The position numbers and the translations under genes were made by a program. The notes beneath the pieces are model-generated. The model was not told the DNA's origin. It saw only the letters and a program-made list of their open reading frames with translations, and did not search any database. Shown here one piece after another: positions 6,575 through 13,681 of a stretch of DNA of 18,340 bases (position 1 is its first letter; every line of letters begins with the position of its first letter). This DNA is from VFJJ01 sp031362415 (GTDB lineage Bacteria; Actinomycetota; Acidimicrobiia; IMCC26256; VFJJ01): assembly GCA_031362415.1 (NCBI GenBank), contig JANLSK010000313.1, positions 1 to 18,340 of the forward strand. Reading direction: 5' to 3'.

Positions 6575-7744
6575 ATGACCCGAGGTCCCGACAGGTTCGG
6601 CGTGTTCATCGCTCCGTTCCACAGCGATCGTCAGCATCCGTCGCTGCAACTGCGTCAAGACATCGAGCTCGTCGCGCACCTCGATCGGCTGGGCTACGAC
6701 GAAGCCTGGATCGGCGAGCACCACAGCGGGGCCTTCGAGATCATCGCCTCGCCCGAGGTGTTCATCGCCGCCGCGGCCGAGCACACGAGCCGGATCCGGT
6801 TCGGGACGGGCGTCAGCTCGCTGCCGTACCACCATCCGCTGCTGCTCGCCGACCGCATCATCCAGCTCGACCATCAGACCCAGGGTCGGATGATGCTCGG
6901 CGTCGGCCCCGGCCAGCTCCCGGCCGACGCCTTCATGATGGGCATCGACCCCCGCGACCAGCGGCGCATGATGCACGAGGCCCTCGACGTGATCGTGCCG
7001 CTGATGCGCGGCGAGGTGGTGAGCGCCAAGACCGACTGGTTCGTCCTCGATGAGGCTCGCTGCCAGCTCCTGCCCTACGACCCGCGGCGGGGCATCGACG
7101 TGGCCGTGGCGTCCACGTTCTCGCCCACGGGTTCGACTGCCGCCGGCCGTCACGGGGCGGGGTTGTTGTCGGTGGCCGCGAGCACCGCCCAGGGCTTCGC
7201 CACCCTGGCCGCCAACTGGGCCATCTACGAGAAGGCAGCGATCGAGCACGGCCACGTGCCGAACCGGGCCGACTGGCGGGTCGTCGTGCCCATGCACATC
7301 GCCGAGACCCGAGAGCAGGCCGACGCCGAAGCCGCGCACGGCATCCTCGACCTGGCCCGCTACATGGGCGGGCTCGGCGGCGGGCGCATGCCGGCGTGGG
7401 CGACCTCGGCGCAGTTGGCCATCGACCAGTGGCGCACCGACGGCTTTCACGTGCTGGGCGTGGCGACGATCGGCACGCCCGACGACATCATCGCCACCAT
7501 CGACCGTCTCGTCGACGAGAGCGGCGGCTTCGGCACGCTCTTGTTCCTCACCCACACCGCCGCCAACCCCGAGGCGACGCGGCGGAGCTACGAGCTCTTC
7601 GCCCGTCATGTGATGCCGCACTGCAGCGGCGCCAACGTGAACCGCCAGGCCAGCCTGGCCTGGGCCGGCTCGAACGCGACCCGGTTCATCGGCGCCATGC
7701 AAGAAGCCATCGGTAACGCCATCACCGAGTACCACCAGCCGTGA
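6575..7744 (+). CDS. LLM-class flavin-dependent oxidoreductase, limonene monooxygenase-like
   Basis: This is a 389-residue cytoplasmic protein of the bacterial luciferase fold (TIM barrel), which uses reduced flavin (FMNH2 or F420) to oxidise organic substrates. Typical family segments are RFGVFIAPFH at the first strand (7-16), LDRLGYDEAWIGEHHSGAFE (36-55), the conserved FGTGVSSLPYHHPLLLADRI block (76-95) and RMMLGVGPGQ (105-114). The EHH and YHHP pieces and overall length resemble the limonene 1,2-monooxygenase branch; the true substrate is unknown. AGGAG lies 4 bases before the ATG. It is followed after 18 bases by an enoyl-CoA hydratase, so the pair probably forms a degradation operon for a hydrophobic compound. 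Confidence 0.88.
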   Translation: MTRGPDRFGVFIAPFHSDRQHPSLQLRQDIELVAHLDRLGYDEAWIGEHHSGAFEIIASPEVFIAAAAEHTSRIRFGTGVSSLPYHHPLLLADRIIQLDHQTQGRMMLGVGPGQLPADAFMMGIDPRDQRRMMHEALDVIVPLMRGEVVSAKTDWFVLDEARCQLLPYDPRRGIDVAVASTFSPTGSTAAGRHGAGLLSVAASTAQGFATLAANWAIYEKAAIEHGHVPNRADWRVVVPMHIAETREQADAEAAHGILDLARYMGGLGGGRMPAWATSAQLAIDQWRTDGFHVLGVATIGTPDDIIATIDRLVDESGGFGTLLFLTHTAANPEATRRSYELFARHVMPHCSGANVNRQASLAWAGSNATRFIGAMQEAIGNAITEYHQP

Positions 7745-7762
7745 CACAACAGGGGAGCCCCG

Positions 7763-8590
7763 ATGCCGATGCCTGCACCGACGCCTGCACCTGCACCTGA
7801 CTGCCTCGTGGAGCGGGACGGGTACGTGATGACCGTCACGCTCAACCGTCCCGAGCGCAAGAACGCCCAGACGCTCGCCATGTACATCCTGATGGCCGAC
7901 GCCTGGATGGACGCGAGTCGCGACGACGACATCCGGGTGATCATCCTCACCGGCGCGGGCGGGAACTTCTCGTCGGGCGCCGACCTTCGAGCCATGGCCG
8001 GTGACGCCGGATCGTCGAGCGGGGTCGACGTGCAAGCGCGTCTCGCCGCCGATCCCGACCTCATCTACAAGGGCCTGCTCAAGAGCTACCGGCCCACCAA
8101 GCCGGTGATCGCCGCCGTCGAGGGCGTCGCGATCGCCGGGGGCACCGAGATCCTCCAGGGCACCGACATCAGGGTGGCCGGCGAGTCGGCCCGCTTCGGC
8201 GTCTCGGAGGCCCGTTGGTCGCTGTACCCGATGGGCGGATCGGCGGTGCGCCTGGCCCGGCAGATCCCCTACACCGAGGCGGCCGACATCCTCCTCACGG
8301 GCAAGCACATCACCGCGGCCGAGGCCAAGGCCCTGGGGCTGATCGGCCATGTCGTACCCGACGGTCAGGCGCTGGCCAAGGCTCGCGCGATCGCCGAGGT
8401 CATCGCCGGCAACGGGCCCCTCGCCGTGGAGGCCATCCTCAAGACGCTACACGAGACCCAGGGCATGACCGAGCCCGAGGCCTTCGCCTACGAGCAGGAC
8501 TACGGATCGGCGATCTTCCGCACCGCCGACGCCAAGGAAGGCCCCCTGGCCTTCGCCGAGAAGCGCGCCCCGAGGTTCCAGCGCCGCTGA
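7763..8590 (+). CDS. Enoyl-CoA hydratase/isomerase family (crotonase fold)
   Basis: This is a 275-residue cytoplasmic crotonase-family enzyme, likely adding water to a 2-enoyl-CoA in beta-oxidation or a related acyl-CoA pathway. The two oxyanion-hole segments are present: GNFSSGADL (67-75) and EGVAIAGGTE (120-129). Both acidic positions of true hydratases are filled, E129 and E149 (in FGVSEARWSLYPMGG), so hydratase activity is possible, although members often do other reactions. GGGGAG lies 5 bases upstream of the chosen ATG. The first 13 residues are a Pro/Ala low-complexity lead (MPMPAPTPAPAPD) coded by CCTGCA-like repeats; a start at Met3 is an alternative. It is linked to the flavin monooxygenase gene just upstream. 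Confidence 0.92.
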   Translation: MPMPAPTPAPAPDCLVERDGYVMTVTLNRPERKNAQTLAMYILMADAWMDASRDDDIRVIILTGAGGNFSSGADLRAMAGDAGSSSGVDVQARLAADPDLIYKGLLKSYRPTKPVIAAVEGVAIAGGTEILQGTDIRVAGESARFGVSEARWSLYPMGGSAVRLARQIPYTEAADILLTGKHITAAEAKALGLIGHVVPDGQALAKARAIAEVIAGNGPLAVEAILKTLHETQGMTEPEAFAYEQDYGSAIFRTADAKEGPLAFAEKRAPRFQRR

Positions 8591-8634
8591 GCGCCCTCGT
8601 CTCCAGCCCGAGCTCCGGGGGTCGGGCGGGGCCC

Positions 8635-8672
8635 TTGCCTACGAACGCATGTTCGGGTACGATGGGGGAATG
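8635..8672 (+). promoter_or_regulatory. LexA-controlled promoter with perfect SOS box and leaderless start
   Basis: The palindrome CGAACGCATGTTCG at 8642-8655 matches the Gram-positive/actinobacterial LexA box CGAAC-N4-GTTCG without mismatch. It lies inside a promoter spacer: TTGCCT (8635-8640) as -35, exactly 17 bases, then TACGAT (8658-8663) as -10. Transcription would begin about 8669-8670, which is the ATG of the alkB-like gene, so the mRNA appears leaderless. LexA bound here would block RNA polymerase directly. Confidence 0.82.
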
Positions 8673-9419
8673 GTGCACGCTCGAGCGCCCGTCCCCGTTT
8701 ACGTCGCGCCCTTGCAGCGCTCGCTCCTCGACGGGGGAGAACCAAGTATCGACGCCGGGTTCAGCAGCCTCGAGCGGAGGTGGCTCAGCCCCGACTCATG
8801 GATCGACCACCAACCGGGCTGGCTCCACGGCGCCGGCTCGGTGTTCGAGACCGTGCTAGCCAGCGCTCCCTGGCGCACCCACGAGCGGGCGATGTTCGAG
8901 CGCATGGTCGTGGAGCCGCGATTGTCGTGCTGGTTCCCGACCGGGGCCCGGCTGCCCGAGCCGCGGTGGATCCTGGCCGAGATGGGCGGGGTGCTCGGTG
9001 CTCGCTACCAGCGGGGGCTCGACACCCTGGGGCTGAACCTCTACCGAGATGGGGGCGACGGCGTGGCCTGGCACGGTGATCGCGTGGCTCGCGACCGTCC
9101 GCAGGCGCTCGTGGCCATCGTGTCGGTGGGTCGCCGGCGGCCGTTCCTGGTGCGCCCCAGCGGTGGCGGTGCATCGCGGCGCTACGACCTTGGCGACGGC
9201 GATCTGCTGGTGATGGGCGGCGCCTGCCAGCGCGAGTTCCAGCACTGCGTGCCCAAGCGGGCCGGGGCTGGCCCCCGCATCAGCATCACCTTCCGCAGCG
9301 CAGTCGAATTCACGGCCGGCACCTCGGAGCAGGTCACGAGAAGCGGTCGCCCCGGCCGAAGCGCTCACGGTTCGACAGGTGCGCCGGAGGCTCGAACGGG
9401 GGATTGGGCAGCCGGGTGA
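8670..9419 (+). CDS. alkB: AlkB-family Fe(II)/2-oxoglutarate DNA dealkylase, SOS-regulated
   Basis: This 249-residue dioxygenase probably removes alkyl groups from N1-adenine or N3-cytosine in DNA by oxidative demethylation, using Fe(II), O2 and 2-oxoglutarate. Visible motifs: NLYRDGGDGVAWHGD (123-137), giving the iron ligands H135 and D137; third ligand H192 in REFQHCVPK; and RISITFR (203-209) with the Arg that binds 2-oxoglutarate. I chose ATG 8670 over the in-frame ATG 8649 because 8649 lies inside the LexA box and before the -10 box, so it would not be transcribed from this promoter. After residue 210 the protein has a tail of about 40 residues with no family match. The last 86 bases of the gene overlap the convergent cupin gene, so the tail may be run-on sequence. 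Confidence 0.9.
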   Translation: MVHARAPVPVYVAPLQRSLLDGGEPSIDAGFSSLERRWLSPDSWIDHQPGWLHGAGSVFETVLASAPWRTHERAMFERMVVEPRLSCWFPTGARLPEPRWILAEMGGVLGARYQRGLDTLGLNLYRDGGDGVAWHGDRVARDRPQALVAIVSVGRRRPFLVRPSGGGASRRYDLGDGDLLVMGGACQREFQHCVPKRAGAGPRISITFRSAVEFTAGTSEQVTRSGRPGRSAHGSTGAPEARTGDWAAG

Positions 9420-9849
9420 TGCCGCGCTCGTCGAGGGTCCGGTGGTGGAGGTCGGCGTCGACGGGGACCGGCATCGGATCGCCGGCCCAGTGCTCGAGCA
9501 GCGTGCACCCGTCGGTTCCGGCGATCAACGGGCCGAACACGGCGCCGTGCTCGAGGACGATGAGCGTGCCCGTCGGGCAGGGCCGGCCGCCGACCTCCAG
9601 GTCGCCGGCCAGGACGAACACGATGTGATCGCTGCCGTGACCGTGCCGTTCGAGTACCAGGCCCGGGTCGTACCGGGTGACGTTCACGAGCCGCCGGTCG
9701 GTCCATTCGAGGAACTTGTTGTACGCCGACACCCGCCGTCCCCCGGCATGCTCCTGCGCGATGACCTCGGTGAACGCCACGTCGTCGACGTGGACGAAGG
9801 CCAGACGCGGGGCCGGCATCGGCTCGGAGCTCTCGGCGGGCGGGTTCAT
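9334..9849 (-). CDS. Small single-domain cupin protein
   Basis: This is a 171-residue cytoplasmic beta-barrel protein. Cupin motif 1 is seen as a GLVLERHGHGSDH stretch (63-75) followed by AGDLEVGG; the usual HxH is H69/H71, and the acidic ligand position appears as H75. Motif 2 is the PTGTLIVLEHGAVFGP region (92-107) with H101. The set of histidines supports metal binding; the substrate is not known. The ATG at 9849 has no strong ribosome site; Met11 (9819) is an alternative. The gene is divergent from the acyl-CoA dehydrogenase, with 88 bases between, and its 3' end overlaps the alkB end by 86 bases. Confidence 0.8.
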   Translation of the reverse strand: MNPPAESSEPMPAPRLAFVHVDDVAFTEVIAQEHAGGRRVSAYNKFLEWTDRRLVNVTRYDPGLVLERHGHGSDHIVFVLAGDLEVGGRPCPTGTLIVLEHGAVFGPLIAGTDGCTLLEHWAGDPMPVPVDADLHHRTLDERGITRLPNPPFEPPAHLSNRERFGRGDRFS

Positions 9850-9865
9850 CGGCTCAGCTTGATGG

Positions 9866-9898
9866 TCGACCGGTCCGCGAGGCAACCGGGCCGGTCGA
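9866..9898. promoter_or_regulatory. Inverted repeat in the divergent cupin/acyl-CoA dehydrogenase promoter region
   Basis: TCGACCGG (9866-9873) and CCGGTCGA (9891-9898) form an exact 8-bp inverted repeat with 17 bases between, centred between two divergent starts (9849 and 9938). The spacing is about 2.5 helix turns between arm centres. It may be an operator for a dimeric regulator, but no regulator gene lies next to it. High GC makes such repeats less rare. Confidence 0.3.
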
Positions 9899-9937
9899 TA
9901 GCCTGGCCACCTACCCGTGAGTAACCCGGAGGTTCCC

Positions 9938-11239
9938 ATGAAGACCGCGTCCGAGACGACCATGCCCGCGACAACCGACGCCGACTCGGTGGGCCAGGAG
10001 CTGGGAGCGTGGCTGCGCGAGCACTGGGATCCCGAGCTGACCGTCGCCGCCTGGTGGGAGCTGCTGGGCTCGTCGGGTTGGGCCGTGCCCACCTGGCCGA
10101 CGGCGTGGCACGGCCGGGGTCTCACCCGTGATCTCATGGCCGCGGTGGTCCACGAATTCGAGGCCGCGAACGTGCTGGGCCCCCCGGGCGGCCTCGGGAT
10201 GCTGCTCGCCGGGCCCACCATCCTGGTCCACGGCACCGACGAGCAGAAGCAGCGCTACCTGTGGCCCATCGTCACCGGCGCCGAGGCGTGGTGCCAGCTC
10301 TTCAGCGAGCCCGGGGCCGGCTCCGACCTGGCCGGGCTGCAGGCCAAGGGTGTTCGCGACGGCGACGAGTGGATCTTCAACGGGCAGAAGGTGTGGACCT
10401 CGGGCGGTCACCAGGCCGATCTGGGGATGCTGCTCGCTCGCACGAACGTGGAGGTGCCCAAGCACGCCGGCATCTCGTACTTCGCTCTCTCGATGCACCA
10501 GCCCGACGCCATCGATGTTCGGCCGTTGCGCGAGATGACCGGGCGGGCCCTGTTCAACGAGGTGTTCGTCTCCGATGCCCGAAGCCACACCGACACGCTG
10601 ATCGGCGGGCTCGACAACGGGTGGGCCGTCGCCAACACCACGCTCAACTTCGAGCGGGCTGGTCTCGGTGCCGGTGGCCATTCCGCAGGCGGCCTCGCCG
10701 CTCCCGGCTCGGTCGTCGGTGATCTGTCCCGGCGGGCCGGCGACTTCGTCCGCGCCAGTCGCCGGGGCACGACCGCAGGCGGTGGCACGGCATTGTCGAG
10801 CGCCGCGCTCGTGGCTCTGGCCCGCGAGCGTGGCGTGTGGGACGATGCCACGATCCGCCAGGATCTGATGCGGCTGCGGACCCTCGAGCAGATCGGCCGC
10901 TTCGGTAACCTGCGGGCCAAGGCCGCGGCGCAGGCTGGCCGACGGCTCACGGGCGGCGAGCCCAACATGGCCAAGCTGGCCATGAGCCGCATCGTCCGCC
11001 TCGGGCGCGATCTCGTGGTCCGCATCCTCGGTCCCGACGCCCTCCTGGCCGGGCCCGACGCCCCGAACCGTGGCGCGTACAACGAGGTGGTGTTGTTCAG
11101 CCCGGCCCCGTCGATCTACGGGGGCTCCGACGAGGTGCAGCGCAACGTGCTCGGCGAGCGCACCCTGGGCCTGCCATCAGAGCCCAGGCCCGACAAGGGC
11201 GTGCCCTTCAAGGACCTCCTCATCGGCACCCAGCGCTAA
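9938..11239 (+). CDS. Acyl-CoA dehydrogenase (FadE family)
   Basis: This is a 433-residue cytoplasmic flavoprotein that would oxidise an acyl-CoA to 2-enoyl-CoA and pass electrons to ETF. GGAGG five bases before the ATG at 9938 fixes the start. The FAD/substrate motif is LFSEPGAGSDLAGLQ (121-135), followed by NGQKVWTSGGH. The C-terminal signature YGGSDEVQRNVLGERTLGLP begins at 394. In MCAD-type enzymes the catalytic Glu sits right after this Tyr; here it is Gly395. E239 in NFERAGL is near where isovaleryl-CoA dehydrogenase carries its base, so the enzyme may be of that type, or act on an unusual substrate. It could use products of the flavin monooxygenase/hydratase pair upstream, but no operon link is visible. 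Confidence 0.92.
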   Translation: MKTASETTMPATTDADSVGQELGAWLREHWDPELTVAAWWELLGSSGWAVPTWPTAWHGRGLTRDLMAAVVHEFEAANVLGPPGGLGMLLAGPTILVHGTDEQKQRYLWPIVTGAEAWCQLFSEPGAGSDLAGLQAKGVRDGDEWIFNGQKVWTSGGHQADLGMLLARTNVEVPKHAGISYFALSMHQPDAIDVRPLREMTGRALFNEVFVSDARSHTDTLIGGLDNGWAVANTTLNFERAGLGAGGHSAGGLAAPGSVVGDLSRRAGDFVRASRRGTTAGGGTALSSAALVALARERGVWDDATIRQDLMRLRTLEQIGRFGNLRAKAAAQAGRRLTGGEPNMAKLAMSRIVRLGRDLVVRILGPDALLAGPDAPNRGAYNEVVLFSPAPSIYGGSDEVQRNVLGERTLGLPSEPRPDKGVPFKDLLIGTQR

Positions 11240-11266
11240 CCCCGCCCGCTGGCCCGCAACCAAATA

Positions 11267-11303
11267 TGCGCGGAAATGCGCACCCCGTGAGCAATTCCGC
11301 GCA
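11267..11303. repeat. 9-bp inverted repeat after the acyl-CoA dehydrogenase gene
   Basis: TGCGCGGAA (11267-11275) pairs with TTCCGCGCA (11295-11303), leaving a 19-base loop. There is no T tract on either side, so it is a weak terminator at best; it may be an operator or mRNA end-protecting stem. It lies 28 bases after the dehydrogenase stop and 138 bases before the helicase start. Confidence 0.45.
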
Positions 11304-11440
11304 AATGTGGGGAGGGAGCGGGGAAGGGGGCATTGGTCCGAGGATGGGGGGCCGGGCGGGTAGAGTGCTGGTGCGGGCTCAGCGTTTCGAGCCGGGCTGT
11401 TCCCGGCATCGCCCCCGCTCTCCACAGGAGTTCAATCTGC

Positions 11441-12625
11441 GTGATCGCGTCCTTCGCCGGACTCGGCGTGGCGCCCGACCTCGTGGCATCGCTTGCTGCG
11501 AGTGGTATCGAGGCCCCGTTTGCCATCCAACTGTTGACCATCCCCGATGCACTGAGCGGACGGGACGTGTGCGGCAAGGCCCGTACCGGCTCGGGCAAGA
11601 CCCTCGCCTTCGGGATCCCCATCGTCCAGAACACCATCCCCGGAGCCGGTCCGGGGCGACCTCGGGCGCTGGTGCTCGTTCCCACCCGTGAGCTGGCCTC
11701 GCAGGTTCGGGCGGTGCTCGACCCGCTCGCCGAGGTTCGGGGTCTGAAAGTCGCCGACATCTACGGCGGCGCTTCGATGACCAAGCAGATCGCCCGTCTC
11801 CAAGAAGGCGCCGAGGTCGTGGTGGCCACACCCGGCCGTCTCATCGACCTGCTCGACCAGAAGCAGCTCGTCCTCGACGACGTCGAGCGTCTCGTGATCG
11901 ACGAGGCCGACCGGATGGCCGACATGGGCTTCTTGCCCCAGGTCGACTGGCTGCTGCGCCGGCTCACCCACCAGCGTCAGACGCTGCTGTTCTCGGCCAC
12001 GCTCGACGGGGGCATCGACCACCTGGTGCGCCGCCAGATGACCGACCCCGTGTTCCACGAGGTCGGCTCGTCCGAGCGGACGGTCACCACCATGCTTCAC
12101 CGCTTCCTGCTCGTCCACGAGATGGACAAGGTGCTGGTCGCCGCGGCCATCGCCCAGGGGGCGAACCGGGTGTTGATCTTCACCAACACCAAGCGGGCCG
12201 CCGACCGTCTGGCTCGCGACCTGCGGGCCAAGGGCGTCACGGCCAGCCCGATCCACGGCGACCTCCCGCAACGTGAGCGCGAGAAGGCCCTGGCCGGGTT
12301 CGCCGAGGGGAGCCTGCCGGTGCTCGTGGCGACCGACGTGGCCGCCCGAGGCATCCACGTCGAGGGGATCGACGTCGTGGTGCACTGGGAGCCGGCCGAC
12401 GACCACAAGACGTACCTGCACCGCTCGGGCCGTACCGCCCGGGCCGGCGCGGCTGGTGTGGCCGTCACGTTGCTGGAGTGGAACCAGGAGCTGCCGGTGC
12501 TCCGACTCAAGCGTGCGCTCAACCTCGACGAGCCCATCGTGAAGGTCTTCTCCAACAATCCCAAGCTCGCCGACCTGGCCAACTGGGACACCTCAGGCGA
12601 TGGCGAGAAGGTTGCCGCCGGCTGA
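11441..12625 (+). CDS. DEAD-box ATP-dependent RNA helicase
   Basis: This 394-residue enzyme unwinds RNA duplexes with ATP, acting in ribosome assembly or RNA decay. The GTG at 11441 is chosen because AGGAG lies 10 bases upstream and the Q-motif region begins at once (Q30 in APFAIQ). Motifs in order: I ARTGSGKT (47-54), Ia PTRELASQ (81-88), Ib TPGR (130-133), II DEAD (154-157), III SAT (185-187), IV LIFTNT, V ATDVAARG (297-304), VI HRSGRTARAG (327-336). All catalytic residues are present. The protein ends soon after the second RecA domain, without an RNA-binding tail, so it is a minimal form of the RhlE/DeaD type. Its last 33 bases overlap the convergent methylase gene. Confidence 0.95.
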   Translation: MIASFAGLGVAPDLVASLAASGIEAPFAIQLLTIPDALSGRDVCGKARTGSGKTLAFGIPIVQNTIPGAGPGRPRALVLVPTRELASQVRAVLDPLAEVRGLKVADIYGGASMTKQIARLQEGAEVVVATPGRLIDLLDQKQLVLDDVERLVIDEADRMADMGFLPQVDWLLRRLTHQRQTLLFSATLDGGIDHLVRRQMTDPVFHEVGSSERTVTTMLHRFLLVHEMDKVLVAAAIAQGANRVLIFTNTKRAADRLARDLRAKGVTASPIHGDLPQREREKALAGFAEGSLPVLVATDVAARGIHVEGIDVVVHWEPADDHKTYLHRSGRTARAGAAGVAVTLLEWNQELPVLRLKRALNLDEPIVKVFSNNPKLADLANWDTSGDGEKVAAG

Positions 12626-13669
12626 GCGCAGCGCGTCGACGGCCCGGTGCACCACGGCCGGGTCGCCGGCGACCACGAGGAACTCGCGGTTGTGCAGGTG
12701 CGAGACCTTCCCGACCTTCATCCCGGCAGGGTTGTGGATCCCGATCTGCGCACCGATGTAGCGCCGTGACCCGAAACCGACCGCCTCCACTGCCGGGAAA
12801 CGGTTGCGGCACATGGCGATCAGCGCATCGAGCGGGAGGAACCCCTCGTCGCTGAAGCTCAGCATCACCGTACGGGCCGGGACGTTCGCCACCAGGCGGG
12901 CCATCGCCGGCGCGATCTCAGCCTTGCGATTGAAGGGGCTGCGGGTGAGGGGATCGCGGCAGTCGATGCGCTTGCAGGCGATCCCGTAGTGCTCGGGCCG
13001 GTCCCAGGCGATCAGCGTCTCCCAGATGTGGTAGTTCGTGTAGTACCGGTGCTGGTTGTACGGCGGGTCGAGGTAGGCCAGGTCGACCTCGGGGAGCCGA
13101 TCGACGGCTTCGAGCGCATCGGCCCGCCAGGCGTGTCCGCGGCCCGGGAGCAGGGGCGGGCGCCGCAAGGTCAGACGCTGGTGCGAGCGGGGGGCCCACT
13201 GCTTGAGGTACGCCATCTGCACTCCGGTGGTGGAGTCGACCCGGTCGGCGGCCAGCATCAGGCTTGAGAGCAACAGGGGCTCGAGCGGCGTGCCTGCGTG
13301 GTCGGCATCGATGGCGTCTCTGATCGCGTCGACCCTCATCCCGTTGTGGGGTTGGAGGAAGCGCGACGCCACGCAGAACGTCTCGGTGAAGTACCCGGCC
13401 CGGCCGGGCAGCGCGTCGAGCCGGTCGAGCTCGCGGTCGAGCGCATCCCCGTCGACCGCACCGGTGTCGGTGGCGATGGCCGAAAGGGCCAGGACCTCGG
13501 AGTACCGGGCCGTGTCGACGGCCCACACCTCGATACCGCGCTCTTTCCAAGCCTGGGCGACCCGGGTCGTCCCCGTGAACAGGTCGACGGCCGTGCGGGT
13601 GCCGATGGCGTCGGCGACGGCTTCGAGCGTGGGGACGAGTCGGCGCTTGGACCCCAGGTACTTGATCAC
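12593..13669 (-). CDS. D12-class N6-adenine DNA methyltransferase, no partner endonuclease
   Basis: This 358-residue enzyme is predicted to move a methyl group from S-adenosylmethionine to adenine N6 in DNA. The N-terminus MIKYLGSKRRL is typical for the D12/Dam-like class. The SAM site is AVDLFTGTTRVAQAW (27-41) and the catalytic motif IV is DPPYNQHRYY (201-210). The length is usual for a full enzyme. It starts with GTG, 12 bases after the stop of the anti-sigma gene, with no clear ribosome site, so it is probably read as part of the sigma operon. No restriction endonuclease is next to it, so it may be regulatory or protective. Its end overlaps the helicase gene by 33 bases. Confidence 0.88.
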   Translation of the reverse strand: MIKYLGSKRRLVPTLEAVADAIGTRTAVDLFTGTTRVAQAWKERGIEVWAVDTARYSEVLALSAIATDTGAVDGDALDRELDRLDALPGRAGYFTETFCVASRFLQPHNGMRVDAIRDAIDADHAGTPLEPLLLSSLMLAADRVDSTTGVQMAYLKQWAPRSHQRLTLRRPPLLPGRGHAWRADALEAVDRLPEVDLAYLDPPYNQHRYYTNYHIWETLIAWDRPEHYGIACKRIDCRDPLTRSPFNRKAEIAPAMARLVANVPARTVMLSFSDEGFLPLDALIAMCRNRFPAVEAVGFGSRRYIGAQIGIHNPAGMKVGKVSHLHNREFLVVAGDPAVVHRAVDALRSAGGNLLAIA

Positions 13670-13681
13670 CGCACGGGTCTA

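Noticed and set aside
6512..8350. Minus-strand ORF of 612 codons opposite the flavin oxidoreductase and hydratase genes
   Set aside because: It spans two intact plus-strand genes with clear motifs and ribosome sites; its His/Gly/Val/Arg-rich translation has no domain and comes from GC-biased codons read backwards.
8606..8627. Terminator after the enoyl-CoA hydratase gene (GCCCGA/TCGGGC stem)
   Set aside because: Only a 6-bp stem with a 10-base loop and no T tract; such stems are frequent by chance at this GC content.
11333..11366. Helicase promoter TTGGTC ... TAGAGT
   Set aside because: The spacer is 22 bases, too long for a normal sigma-70 type promoter; the -10-like box alone is not enough.
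11333..11440. Longer helicase start upstream of the GTG at 11441
   Set aside because: The extra 36 residues are Cys/Arg/Gly-rich without helicase similarity, and the ribosome site fits 11441.
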